36,227 nucleotides of DNA. Source: Agrobacterium arsenijevicii. GTDB taxonomy: Bacteria > Pseudomonadota > Alphaproteobacteria > Rhizobiales > Rhizobiaceae. The stretch is taken from assembly GCA_000949895.1 (NCBI GenBank), contig JWIT01000031.1:38707-74933 (forward strand). Reading direction: 5' to 3'. This document shows positions 7,512 to 15,672 of the stretch, one piece after another (the first letter of the stretch is position 1; each line of letters begins with the position of its first letter). Both the position numbers and the translations under genes were made by a program. Below the pieces are notes generated by a model, which worked only from the letters and a program-made list of their open reading frames with translations, made no database searches and was not told where the DNA came from.

Positions 7512-7688
7512 ATGACCATTCAGGCTCATATTGCATCGCTCGAAAAGAAACACGGTGCTCTGGAGGAGGAGCTCGAAAGTATTCTTGCTTCCCCGTCCTC
7601 TGACGATAGAGAGATCGCCGACCTCAAACGCCGTAAACTGCGCCTGAAGGATGAACTACAGAGGCTTAGAGCCTCCACAAGGCATTGA
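7512..7688 (+). CDS. YdcH family (DUF465) small protein
   Basis: A 58-residue, fully helical charged protein: HIASLEKKHGALEEELESIL, a short SPSSDDREI turn, then LKRRKLRLKDELQRL. The K(R)KLxLKDE segment is the hallmark of DUF465/YdcH. The ATG at 7512 follows a strong GGAAGGA ribosome-binding site, so the frame open from 7293 is not used. It is followed by a clear terminator and is likely a single-gene unit. Function unknown. Confidence 0.85.
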   Translation: MTIQAHIASLEKKHGALEEELESILASPSSDDREIADLKRRKLRLKDELQRLRASTRH

Positions 7689-7737
7689 TTGATGCCATTC
7701 CGCAGCCTTCGATGAAGGACTGACGGATTCCCTTTCG

Positions 7738-7772
7738 GCCCTGGCGGTACCTGCGTGCTGCCAGGGCTTTTT
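7738..7772 (+). terminator. Intrinsic terminator after YdcH-like gene
   Basis: A 10-bp stem (GCCCTGGCGG 7738-7747 with CTGCCAGGGC 7758-7767, one G-T pair) followed by TTTTT. It stops plus-strand transcription before the convergent TauE/SafE gene. Confidence 0.85.
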
Positions 7773-7787
7773 AGTGGCTGCCTGAGC

Positions 7788-8552
7788 CTAGAAAGGCAAC
7801 CCGTCCCACAGCAGTTTCAGCGCTGCGATCAGCGCCATGGAATACATCAGCGGGTAAAACACGGATGGTTTCAGATATTTCACCACCCTTGCACCGGCAA
7901 GCGTCGCCAGCATCGCCACCGGCAAGAGGCTGGCCGAGGTCTTGAGGTTGGTGGCGTCGAGCGCGCCGAGCGCGAAATAGGGGATGAGCTTGATCGCATT
8001 CATGATGGCGAAGAAACGCACGCTCATGCCGGTATAGGTTTTGGGATCGAGCTTCAGCGGCAGGACGTAGATCTGGAAGGGCGGGCCACCCGCATGGGCC
8101 ACGAAACTCGCATAACCCGACAGGCTGGACCAGAGCGTCGCGGCCGCCGGTCTTTGCGGTTTGGCCGGGATCTCCTGCCCCTTGCGGCTTTTGAAGCTTT
8201 CCTGGAAATAACGCAGCACGAACAGGATCGTTACTGAGGCGACGACAAGGCGCATGGCGTCTGCGGAGATGATGCTTGAGGTCGCCCAGCCAAGAGTGAT
8301 GCCGGCGATTGCGCCCGGCAGCATGATGAGGAGCGTTTGCCGGTGGTTGTGGTGCCGCCAGGCCCAAAGCGCCACGAGATCCATGACGATCAGGATCGGC
8401 AGGAAGATTGCGGCTGCCTGGACGGGCGGGATGGCAAGAGCCATCAGCGGCACGCCCATGAGCGCCAGTGCACCGCCCAGCCCGCCCTTGGAAAGGCCGA
8501 CAAGCACGACTGCGGGGATGGCGACGAGGAAAAAATGAAAATCGGTCAGCAT
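7788..8552 (-). CDS. TauE/SafE family permease
   Basis: A 254-residue inner-membrane protein with about eight hydrophobic segments. It matches the TSUP (TauE/SafE) family, whose members export or import sulfite, sulfoacetate or other organosulfur anions. Typical features are the glycine-rich first repeat GLSKGGLGGALALMGVPLMAL, which includes a conserved loop, and GPPFQIYVLPL with MNAIKLIPYFALG in the second half. No sulfur genes are adjacent, so the substrate is unknown. It is transcribed alone, divergent from the ThiE-like gene. Confidence 0.88.
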   Translation of the reverse strand: MLTDFHFFLVAIPAVVLVGLSKGGLGGALALMGVPLMALAIPPVQAAAIFLPILIVMDLVALWAWRHHNHRQTLLIMLPGAIAGITLGWATSSIISADAMRLVVASVTILFVLRYFQESFKSRKGQEIPAKPQRPAAATLWSSLSGYASFVAHAGGPPFQIYVLPLKLDPKTYTGMSVRFFAIMNAIKLIPYFALGALDATNLKTSASLLPVAMLATLAGARVVKYLKPSVFYPLMYSMALIAALKLLWDGLPF

Positions 8553-8655
8553 GGATGAAGGTTGATCCTTTCGCCGGTCCGGTCTATCGGATTTATCATA
8601 TCAAAACGAGTGCAGATCACGCCGAAAGTGTCGTCTGCCTGAAATGGACGAACCG

Positions 8656-9309
8656 ATGACCAAAGTTGAAAACCGCTGCCGCCTTGTTCTGATCGTCCCG
8701 CAATTGGACGACGCGCAAAAGCAGGCGACAGAATTGCAAGAAGCACTGCGGGGCGGCGATGTGGCTTCGGTCATCATTCCGCAATACGATCTGGATGACG
8801 CCACATTCCAGAAGCGCGCCGAATTGATCGTGCCGATGGTCCAGGAAGCTGGTGCGGCTGCCCTTATCGCCGGCGACAGCCGCGTTGCGAGCCGGGTGAA
8901 GGCGGATGGCCTGCATGTCGCGGGCAACGCCGAGGCGCTTGCCGAGGCCGTGGAGAACTTCGCGCCAAAGCTGATCGTCGGTGGCGGCAATGCCGATGAT
9001 CGTCACAAGGCTCTGGAGATGGGTGAGTCCAATCCCGACTACGTGTTTTTCGGAAAGCTCGAAGGCGACATCAAGCCGGAGGCGCATCCCAAAAATCTGG
9101 CGCTCGGCGAATGGTGGGCATCGATGATCGAGATCCCGTCGATCGTCATGGGTGGCACGGATATCTCGTCCGTGGTTGCCGTGGCCGAAGCCGGGGTGGA
9201 ATTCGTGGCGATGCGCAGTGGCGTTTTCGACAATGCCGCCGGTGCTGCCCAGGCTGTTTCTGAAATCAACGCGTTGCTTGACGAAAAAGCGCCACGGTTT
9301 GACGGTTGA
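8656..9309 (+). CDS. ThiE-like thiamine phosphate synthase family protein
   Basis: A 217-residue TIM-barrel protein resembling thiamine phosphate synthase. Residues ALIAGDSRVASRVKADGLHV align with the ThiE region that normally reads LINDxxxxAxxxxADGVHLGQ, and PSIVMGGTDISSVVAVAEAG aligns with the C-terminal phosphate-binding strand. Several usual ThiE residues look changed: the LGQ after DGVH is AGN, and the GPxFxTxTK segment is replaced by YVFFGKLEGDIK. It may bind a different ligand or lack the original activity. No other thi genes are near. The ATG at 8656 was preferred to 8644, giving MTKVENRCRL. The Sel1 gene follows after 14 bases. Confidence 0.75.
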   Translation: MTKVENRCRLVLIVPQLDDAQKQATELQEALRGGDVASVIIPQYDLDDATFQKRAELIVPMVQEAGAAALIAGDSRVASRVKADGLHVAGNAEALAEAVENFAPKLIVGGGNADDRHKALEMGESNPDYVFFGKLEGDIKPEAHPKNLALGEWWASMIEIPSIVMGGTDISSVVAVAEAGVEFVAMRSGVFDNAAGAAQAVSEINALLDEKAPRFDG

Positions 9310-9323
9310 TACAGGCGATGTTG

Positions 9324-10418
9324 ATGCGCTCGGTTCACCTCTGCCTTTCCGTTTCGCTGCTGGCGCTGTCTTTCGGCACGTCGGCGGGCGTCGCTTTTGC
9401 CCAATCCGGACCGCAGAGCGAAAGCAATGCGCTTTCCCGCCAGCTGGAGGATGAGGCCCAACCTTCCCGTCAGGGCAGGGTGCAATCCGAAGAGCAGAAG
9501 GACCTGCAGCCATCGCAGGGCGTCAACGTCTATCAGCGCATGGGCGCGGACCTGCCAGCCTTACCGCCTGAAAAGGAGTTCAAGGGCCGGGTGGACGAGG
9601 CCTACGGGCATTTCCAGCGCGGCGAATATGTCCAGGCGCTCGACAAGGCCCTGAACCGTGCGCAGAACGGCGATGCATCCGCCCAGACGCTGGTGGCGGA
9701 AATGATGTCGCGCGGTCTCGGCATTGCCCGCGACGAAAAGACATCGGCCTTCTGGTATCAGCAGGCGGCGCAGGGTGGTGATCCCGTCGCCATGTTCAAA
9801 TTCGCCCTCATTTTGATGGAGGGTAAATTCGTCACCCGCGACAAGGCGAAGGCCGACGATTACATGCACCGTGCGGCGGAAGCCGGCAATGCTTCAGCTC
9901 AGTTCAACTGGGGCCAGATACTGGTTTCGGAAAATCCCGGCGTAAAGGGATTGCTGATGGCCATGCCGTATTACGAAAAATCCGCCGAGCAGGGCATTGC
10001 TGACGCGCAATATGCGGTTTCGCAGATTTATCACTCGGTCAAGGATGTGCCGGCCGAGAAGAAGGCCAAGGCAAGGGACTGGCTGACGCGGGCCGCGAAG
10101 GCCGGTTATGACACCGCGCAGGTCGATCTCGGTATCTGGCTGGTCAACGGTTTCGGTGGCGAGCGCAATCTCGATGAGGGCTTCCGCTGGCTTTACGGCG
10201 CCGCACAGCGCGGCAATGTTGTGGCCCAGAACAAGGTGGCGCATCTTTATATTCAGGCGCTCGGCACGAGGCCCGATCCGATCGAGGCGGCCAAATGGTA
10301 TGTGCTTTCCCGCCGCGCCGGGCTGAAGGATCCATCTCTCGAAGACTTTTATCTAGGGATCACCGACGAGCAGCAGAAAAAGGCAATCGAGGCGGCAAAT
10401 CGTTTCCGTCCGATGTAA
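9324..10418 (+). CDS. Secreted Sel1-repeat protein
   Basis: A 364-residue protein with a signal peptide (MRSVHLCLSVSLLALSFGTS, cleavage near AFA-QS) and five or more Sel1-like (TPR-related) repeats from about residue 110 on, seen as repeating A-x-x-G-x-x-x-A-x-x-x-L patterns such as AAEAGNASAQFNWGQIL, AAKAGYDTAQVDLGIWL and AAQRGNVVAQNKVAHLY. These form helical scaffolds for protein contacts, probably in the periplasm. ATG 9324 is 8 bases after AGG; ATG 9318 and TTG 9306 are alternatives. It follows the ThiE-like gene closely and may share its transcript. Confidence 0.88.
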   Translation: MRSVHLCLSVSLLALSFGTSAGVAFAQSGPQSESNALSRQLEDEAQPSRQGRVQSEEQKDLQPSQGVNVYQRMGADLPALPPEKEFKGRVDEAYGHFQRGEYVQALDKALNRAQNGDASAQTLVAEMMSRGLGIARDEKTSAFWYQQAAQGGDPVAMFKFALILMEGKFVTRDKAKADDYMHRAAEAGNASAQFNWGQILVSENPGVKGLLMAMPYYEKSAEQGIADAQYAVSQIYHSVKDVPAEKKAKARDWLTRAAKAGYDTAQVDLGIWLVNGFGGERNLDEGFRWLYGAAQRGNVVAQNKVAHLYIQALGTRPDPIEAAKWYVLSRRAGLKDPSLEDFYLGITDEQQKKAIEAANRFRPM

Positions 10419-10582
10419 CGCAAGGCCGGTCGTTTGGCATCGGCGTTCGCGTGCGGGCTTTTTGCCTTGAATTTCCGCGCGTTTTGTGGTCTTGAACCGC
10501 AAACTTTCAATTCAAGAAAATAATGACGTTCCTGCCCGGCCAGCTTGCGGGTGGTTCGCAAGCTTTCCAGGAAACAAATTCG

Positions 10583-11383
10583 ATGGCCCGTTCAGCCCTT
10601 CTCAATGTCATGGTTCAGGCCGCCCTCAAGGCGGGTAAGTCTTTGTCGCGTGACTTCGGTGAAGTGCAGAACCTTCAGGTTTCGGTCAAGGGACCGAGCG
10701 ATTTCGTATCGCAGGCGGACCTCAAGGCCGAAAAGATCGTGCGCGACGAGCTGATGAAGGCCCGCCCGACCTACGATTTTCTGGGTGAGGAAGGCGGCGA
10801 GGAAAAAGGCTCTGATGGCGCGCATCGCTGGATCGTCGATCCGCTCGATGGCACGACCAACTTCCTGCATGGCATTCCGCATTTCGCCGTTTCCATCGCG
10901 CTGGAGCGTAATGGCGAAGTCGTTGCCGGTGTGATCTTCAACCCGGCCACCGACGAACTCTACACCGCCGAGCGTGGCGGCGGCGCGTTCCTCAACGACC
11001 GCCGTATTCGTGTCGCTGCGCGTAAAGCGCTGACCGATTGCGTCATTGGCTGCGGCGTGCCGCATCTCGGCCGTGGCAATCACGGCAAATTCCTCGTCGA
11101 GCTTCGTCACGTCATGGGTGAAGCCGCTGGTATCCGCCGCATGGGTGCCGCAGCGCTCGACCTCGCTTACGTTGCCGCAGGCCGCCTCGACGGTTTCTGG
11201 GAAGCCGATCTTGCGCCGTGGGATATGGCGGCCGGTCTGGTGCTGATTCGCGAAGCCGGCGGTTTTACCTCCGACGTTAAGGGCGGCACGGATATCTTCG
11301 GCACCGGCAGCGTCGCGGCTGGAAATGAATATATCCACAAGGCACTTGTGGAAGTTGCCAACCGTCCCATCCCGGGCCGTTGA
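10583..11383 (+). CDS. suhB: Inositol monophosphatase family protein
   Basis: A magnesium-dependent, lithium-sensitive phosphatase acting on inositol-1-phosphate or similar sugar phosphates, in the cytoplasm. The 266 residues carry the family's metal-binding acids: FLGEEGGEE (about 67-74), WIVDPLDGTTNFLHG (about 83-97) and, near the C-terminus, APWDMAAGLVLIREAGG. The chosen ATG (10583) gives MARSALLNVM; the frame is open from 10523 without a better start. In E. coli the homologue SuhB also acts in rRNA antitermination; whether that applies here is unknown. A strong terminator follows. Confidence 0.92.
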   Translation: MARSALLNVMVQAALKAGKSLSRDFGEVQNLQVSVKGPSDFVSQADLKAEKIVRDELMKARPTYDFLGEEGGEEKGSDGAHRWIVDPLDGTTNFLHGIPHFAVSIALERNGEVVAGVIFNPATDELYTAERGGGAFLNDRRIRVAARKALTDCVIGCGVPHLGRGNHGKFLVELRHVMGEAAGIRRMGAAALDLAYVAAGRLDGFWEADLAPWDMAAGLVLIREAGGFTSDVKGGTDIFGTGSVAAGNEYIHKALVEVANRPIPGR

Positions 11384-11425
11384 TCGATTTCGGCAGAAAA
11401 CCTGCCGTTTAATCCAGGTTTCAGG

Positions 11426-11461
11426 CGCCCGGCGAACCTTTGCCGGGCGTTTTTGTTTTTT
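11426..11461 (+). terminator. Intrinsic terminator after inositol monophosphatase
   Basis: Perfect 8-bp stem CGCCCGGC (11426-11433) and GCCGGGCG (11442-11449), then a run of T with one G. It ends the plus-strand transcript. Confidence 0.92.
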
Positions 11462-11583
11462 CGGTCTCTGGTCCATTCGACTTTCGTGAAATGCCTGTGA
11501 CGAAAGACCGGCTTTTCGCTTCAAATCGTCGCAATTTTCTAATAGCTTCCGCTTGATACGTGACCGAAGGGAATACGAACGTT

Positions 11584-12603
11584 ATGGCGGATTCGGAGTT
11601 GCTCGATCTCGGCGTGGAGAAGCCGGTGACCACACGGCAATACAGCCACAAGCTGTCCAGCCCCACACCGTTTCTGTGGACGATGGTTCTGTTTCTGATC
11701 CTCGTGGGCTTTCTTGCGGCGATCCTTTACCGACAGGCGCACACCGCCTTCATGACGAACCCGGGCCTGAACGGCTTCATTCTCGGCGTTCTCGCCATCG
11801 GCATCATTCTGGTGTTTACGCAGACCATGAACCTGCGTTCGGAAGTCCGCTGGTTCAATGCCTTCCGCGCCGCCGGCAGCGTTGAGAAGGTTGGCCGTGC
11901 GCCAAAACTGCTTGCGCCGATGAGCACGCTGATCGACAAGCGCGGCGAAGTCCGGCTTTCCGCAGTCACGCAGCGGACAATCCTCGATTCTATCGCGACG
12001 CGGCTTGATGAATCGCGCGATACGTCACGTTATCTCGTCGGCCTTCTGGTGTTTCTGGGTCTGCTCGGCACCTTCTGGGGCCTGATCGGCACCATCGGCG
12101 CCATCAGCAATGTCATCCAGTCGCTCGATCCCAGTGCCGGCACCAGCAACGATATTCTAAGCTCGCTCAAGGCCGGTCTCACCGCGCCGCTTGCCGGCAT
12201 GGGAACGGCGTTTTCCTCGTCGCTTCTTGGTCTTTCAGGCTCGCTGATCCTCGGTTTCCTGGATCTTCAGGCCGGCCGTGCCCAGAACCGTTTTTACACC
12301 CAGCTCGAAAACTGGCTGTCCTCGGTGACGGATACGACGACGGATGGGCCGAGGGAATTCAAGGCGGAACCCGGCGCCGTGGTTAGCACCGAACGCTCGC
12401 TTGCGGCGATGACCAGCCTTGCCGAAGGCATTCAGGGCCTCGTCAAGAACATGCGCAGCGAACAGCAGATGTTGCGTGACTGGATCGAGGCGCAGCAGGA
12501 AGAATCGAAATCGCTTCGCCGCACGCTCGACCGGTTGTCGACGCGTCTCGATAGCGAGACAAAACCCACCGGACGCACCCGGCACGATAACGGGAGCGAG
12601 TAG
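11584..12603 (+). CDS. MotA/TolQ/ExbB-like proton channel protein
   Basis: A 339-residue inner-membrane protein with four apparent membrane segments (about 30-49, 63-82, 151-178, 205-229). The last two, LGLLGTFWGLIGTIGAISNV and AGMGTAFSSSLLGLSGSLIL, carry the glycine-rich MotA/TolQ/ExbB signature for proton flow. The C-terminal 100 residues are charged, likely cytoplasmic coiled coil. ATG 11584, about 10 bases after GAAGGGA, is preferred to GTG 11560. The stop is immediately followed by the MotB/OmpA-like partner, so the two should form an ion-driven complex pulling on peptidoglycan. There are no flagellar or tol genes around, so the machine is of unknown purpose. Confidence 0.85.
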   Translation: MADSELLDLGVEKPVTTRQYSHKLSSPTPFLWTMVLFLILVGFLAAILYRQAHTAFMTNPGLNGFILGVLAIGIILVFTQTMNLRSEVRWFNAFRAAGSVEKVGRAPKLLAPMSTLIDKRGEVRLSAVTQRTILDSIATRLDESRDTSRYLVGLLVFLGLLGTFWGLIGTIGAISNVIQSLDPSAGTSNDILSSLKAGLTAPLAGMGTAFSSSLLGLSGSLILGFLDLQAGRAQNRFYTQLENWLSSVTDTTTDGPREFKAEPGAVVSTERSLAAMTSLAEGIQGLVKNMRSEQQMLRDWIEAQQEESKSLRRTLDRLSTRLDSETKPTGRTRHDNGSE

Positions 12604-12605
12604 CC

Positions 12606-13637
12606 ATGGCGCTTGCGCGCAACCGCCGCCGCGACAGGGGTGTGGATTATTGGCCGGGTTTCGTCGATGCGCTATCGACGCTGCTCATGGCCATCATGTT
12701 TCTGCTGACGGTTTTCGTGCTGGCGCAATTCGTCCTGTCGCGGGAAATCACCGGCAAGGACGAGGTGCTGACGCGCCTCAACAGCCAGATTGCCGAGCTG
12801 ACCGAACTTCTGGCCATGGAAAAAGGCAACAAGCAGGATATCGAGGACGCGCTGGCAAGCCTGCAATCTACCCTTGCCGCATCGGAAAACGAGCGCTCGC
12901 GCCTGCAGTCGCTTCTCGATGCGGGATCGGGCAACAATGCAAGCGCCAATGCCCGGATCGGCAGTTTGACCGGTGAGCTGGACGACCAAAGACAGGCCAA
13001 TTCCCGCGCTTCCGCGCAGATCGAGTTGCTCAACCAGCAGATTGCGGCGCTGAGGGCGCAGATCGCCTCGGTGGAAGCCGCCCTGCAGGTGTCGGAAGCC
13101 AAGGATACCTCGTCACAGGTCAAGATCGCCGATCTCGGCCGTCGTCTCAATGTAGCGCTGGCGCAGCGGGTTCAGGAACTTAACCGCTATCGCTCGGATT
13201 TCTTCGGGCGCCTGCGTGAGATCCTCTCGGACCGCGAGAACATCCGAATCGTCGGTGACCGGTTCGTCTTCCAGTCCGAAGTGCTGTTTCCCTCCGGTGG
13301 CAACGAGCTCAATCCGGAAGGGCAGGCGGAGATGGAGAAGCTGGCAGCGGCGCTGATCGATCTTGCCAAGGAAATCCCGGCGGAAATCAACTGGGTCCTG
13401 CGTGTGGATGGCCATACGGACAATGTCCAGCTTTCCGGTGCCGGCCGTTTCCGTGACAATTGGGAACTTTCTTCGGCGCGCGCGACCTCGGTGGTGAAAT
13501 TCCTGATCTCCAAGGGTGTTCCGGCAAACAGGCTGGTGGCCGCCGGCTTTGGCGAATATCAGCCGATCGCCGAAGGCGACACGCCGGAAGCGCGCCAGCA
13601 GAACCGTCGTATCGAACTCAAGCTCACCGAGCGCTAG
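12606..13637 (+). CDS. OmpA/MotB-like peptidoglycan-binding protein
   Basis: A 343-residue protein with one N-terminal membrane helix (about 18-43) containing a MotB-type aspartate (D21 in WPGFVDALSTLL), a long coiled-coil region (about 50-190, rich in Glu, Gln and Leu), and a C-terminal OmpA domain (about 210-340) with DGHTDN and NRRIELKL, which binds peptidoglycan in related proteins. It starts 2 bases after the MotA/TolQ-like stop and is almost certainly its partner. Known relatives are MotB, TolR/Pal-type links and ZorB of Zorya defence, but no zorC or zorD gene follows here. Confidence 0.88.
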   Translation: MALARNRRRDRGVDYWPGFVDALSTLLMAIMFLLTVFVLAQFVLSREITGKDEVLTRLNSQIAELTELLAMEKGNKQDIEDALASLQSTLAASENERSRLQSLLDAGSGNNASANARIGSLTGELDDQRQANSRASAQIELLNQQIAALRAQIASVEAALQVSEAKDTSSQVKIADLGRRLNVALAQRVQELNRYRSDFFGRLREILSDRENIRIVGDRFVFQSEVLFPSGGNELNPEGQAEMEKLAAALIDLAKEIPAEINWVLRVDGHTDNVQLSGAGRFRDNWELSSARATSVVKFLISKGVPANRLVAAGFGEYQPIAEGDTPEARQQNRRIELKLTER

Positions 13638-13653
13638 TTTCCGCGGAGAATAT

Positions 13654-13908
13654 ATGACGTTTTCAGATGAGCCTTATGCTGTTGCGCAACTTGCAATGTC
13701 ACAATTGAAGTCGGCTATTTATCTCTTGTTGAAAGACGCCAAGAGTGAGGGAATGAAAAACTCCGAAATTGGCCGATCGCTCGGGATCTACACAGGGCAC
13801 GTTGAGCACGAAGGCCATATTCCACGCACTTTGCTATCCATCATGGAAGCTGAGGGAGTGGTCGAACAAAACAAAGAAACAAAGCTCTGGTCGCTTAAGA
13901 AATTTTAG
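13654..13908 (+). CDS. Small winged-helix-like hypothetical protein
   Basis: An 84-residue protein, not recognised as a named gene. It reads as a DNA-binding fold: KSAIYLLLKDAKSEGMKNSEI with RSLGIYTGHV (helix-turn-helix), then TLLSIMEAEGVV and a wing-like KETKLWSLKKF. ATG 13654 follows GGAG and lies 16 bases after the OmpA/MotB-like stop. Its base use is more AT-rich than the preceding genes, so it may be an addition to this operon. It could regulate the pair or be unrelated. Confidence 0.75.
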   Translation: MTFSDEPYAVAQLAMSQLKSAIYLLLKDAKSEGMKNSEIGRSLGIYTGHVEHEGHIPRTLLSIMEAEGVVEQNKETKLWSLKKF

Positions 13909-13962
13909 TCTGTGCTAAGGATTACCTCTCCCGCACTTTGCCCTTCTGCGATAGTCTGAAAC

Positions 13963-13976
13963 TTACGTTCGCGTAA
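13963..13976. promoter_or_regulatory. Inverted repeat upstream of the FAD dehydrogenase
   Basis: TTACG-TTCG-CGTAA, a perfect 5-bp palindrome with a 4-base centre, lies 31 bases before the start codon. It has the size of a repressor operator or a UUCG-capped hairpin, but is short. Confidence 0.4.
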
Positions 13977-14006
13977 AAGTAATTCCGTCATATCTGGGAG
14001 GGGCTG

Positions 14007-15653
14007 ATGGAGCGATATGATGTGATCGTTGTCGGTGCGGGGCTTGCCGGCCTGGTCGCGGCCACCGAGGCCGTCGAACGTGGTTTCAGCGTCTGCCTTG
14101 TTGATCAGGAGGGCGAGCAGAACCTCGGTGGGCAGGCCTTCTGGTCATTGGGCGGCCTGTTTTTCATCGATAGTCCCGAGCAGCGCCGGATGCGGGTGCG
14201 TGACAGTCTCGATCTTGCGAGGCAGGACTGGTTCGGCTCGGCCGGGTTTGATCGTTCCGAAGATCATTGGCCGCGCCGCTGGGCGGAGGAATATCTCAAT
14301 TTCGCTGCCGGCGAGAAACGCCAATGGCTGCACCGGCTGGGCATGCGCTGGTTTCCCGTGGTTGGCTGGGCCGAGCGTGGCGGCGCGCTTGCCCATGGCC
14401 ACGGCAATTCCGTTCCGCGTTTCCATGTCACCTGGGGCACGGGTCCCGGCGTGCTGGCGCCTTTCGTTGAAAAGGCGAAGGCCATGGCGGCAAGCGGCCG
14501 GCTTGTCCTTAGGTTCCGTCACCGGGTCGACCGTCTGGATATCACCGATGGCAGGATCACCGGTATTTCCGGTGTTGTTCTGGCAACAGACCCTGCGTTG
14601 CGTGGTCAACCGAGCAGTCGGGAGGAACAGTGGGATTTTGCGCTTGCGGCCTCTGCGGTCATCGTCAGCTCCGGCGGCATTGGCGGTAATCAGGAACTGG
14701 TGCGGCGCAACTGGCCGGTGGAACGGTTGGGCAAGCCTCCGGCGAGCATGGTCTGCGGTGTGCCCGCGCATGTAGATGGCCGGATGATTGGCATCACTGA
14801 GTCGGCGGGGGGAACCGTCATCAATCGCGACCGCATGTGGCATTATACCGAGGGCGTGAAAAACCACGATCCGATCTGGCCAAACCATGGCATCCGCATT
14901 CTGCCCGGCCCCTCGTCCTTCTGGTGTGATGCGGATGGTAACCGGCTCGCGGCACCCGCCATGCCGGGTTTCGATACGCTCGGCACGCTTAAAATGCTGG
15001 GTGAACGTGGTAGCGGCCATAGCTGGTTCATTTTGACCAAGGCGATCATCAGGAAGGAATTCGCTCTTTCTGGCTCGGAGCAGAATCCGGACCTGACCGG
15101 CAAGGATATACGGTTGCTGTTGAAACGGCTGGGCAAGGAACCGCCGGGACCGGTGCGGGCTTTCATGGAGCGCGGCGAGGATTTCGCCGTTTGCGACACG
15201 CTGGAAGAGCTTGTGGCGGCGATGAACGCGATCAGCGGTGATAACCGGCTGGATATAGACCACATCCGCCATCAGATAGAGGCGCGCGACCGGGAGATCG
15301 AAAACGGTTTCAGTAAGGATGCGCAGGTAACGGCGATCCACGGCGCGCGGCGTTATCTCGGCGATAGACTGATGCGCACCGCAAAACCGCATCGGTTGCT
15401 CGATCCGGTAAAGGGGCCGCTGATTGCCGTGCGCCTGCATGTGTTGACGCGCAAGACACTGGGCGGCCTGCACACGGACCTTGAGGCACGGGTACTGGAT
15501 GCCGCCGGTAATCCGGTGCCGGGTCTTTATGCCGCCGGTGAGGTGGCGGGTTTCGGAGGTGGCGGCATGCACGGATATAACGCGCTGGAGGGCACATTCC
15601 TCGGTGGTTGCCTGTTTTCGGGCCGTGTTGCGGGGCGCAGCGTCTTGGCTTAA
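14007..15653 (+). CDS. FAD-binding dehydrogenase (fumarate reductase/KstD-like)
   Basis: A 548-residue flavoprotein. The N-terminal DVIVVGAGLAGLVAATEAV is a Rossmann FAD-binding motif (GxGxxG, about 10-15), and the C-terminal GLYAAGEVAGFGGGGMHGYNALEG is the second flavin-binding segment of the fumarate reductase, succinate dehydrogenase and 3-ketosteroid dehydrogenase group. Such enzymes abstract or add hydrogens on carbonyl-containing substrates. I cannot name the substrate, and there is no electron-transfer partner or steroid gene nearby. ATG 14007 follows GGGAGGGG. It is convergent with the ABC exporter, only 19 bases away. Confidence 0.85.
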   Translation: MERYDVIVVGAGLAGLVAATEAVERGFSVCLVDQEGEQNLGGQAFWSLGGLFFIDSPEQRRMRVRDSLDLARQDWFGSAGFDRSEDHWPRRWAEEYLNFAAGEKRQWLHRLGMRWFPVVGWAERGGALAHGHGNSVPRFHVTWGTGPGVLAPFVEKAKAMAASGRLVLRFRHRVDRLDITDGRITGISGVVLATDPALRGQPSSREEQWDFALAASAVIVSSGGIGGNQELVRRNWPVERLGKPPASMVCGVPAHVDGRMIGITESAGGTVINRDRMWHYTEGVKNHDPIWPNHGIRILPGPSSFWCDADGNRLAAPAMPGFDTLGTLKMLGERGSGHSWFILTKAIIRKEFALSGSEQNPDLTGKDIRLLLKRLGKEPPGPVRAFMERGEDFAVCDTLEELVAAMNAISGDNRLDIDHIRHQIEARDREIENGFSKDAQVTAIHGARRYLGDRLMRTAKPHRLLDPVKGPLIAVRLHVLTRKTLGGLHTDLEARVLDAAGNPVPGLYAAGEVAGFGGGGMHGYNALEGTFLGGCLFSGRVAGRSVLA

Positions 15654-15672
15654 GCGGCTCAGGCCCACACGC

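Noticed and set aside
11584..13908. Zorya anti-phage defence system
   Set aside because: ZorA/ZorB-like parts are present, but no zorC, zorD or zorE-type gene follows; the next gene is a small winged-helix-like protein and then an FAD dehydrogenase.
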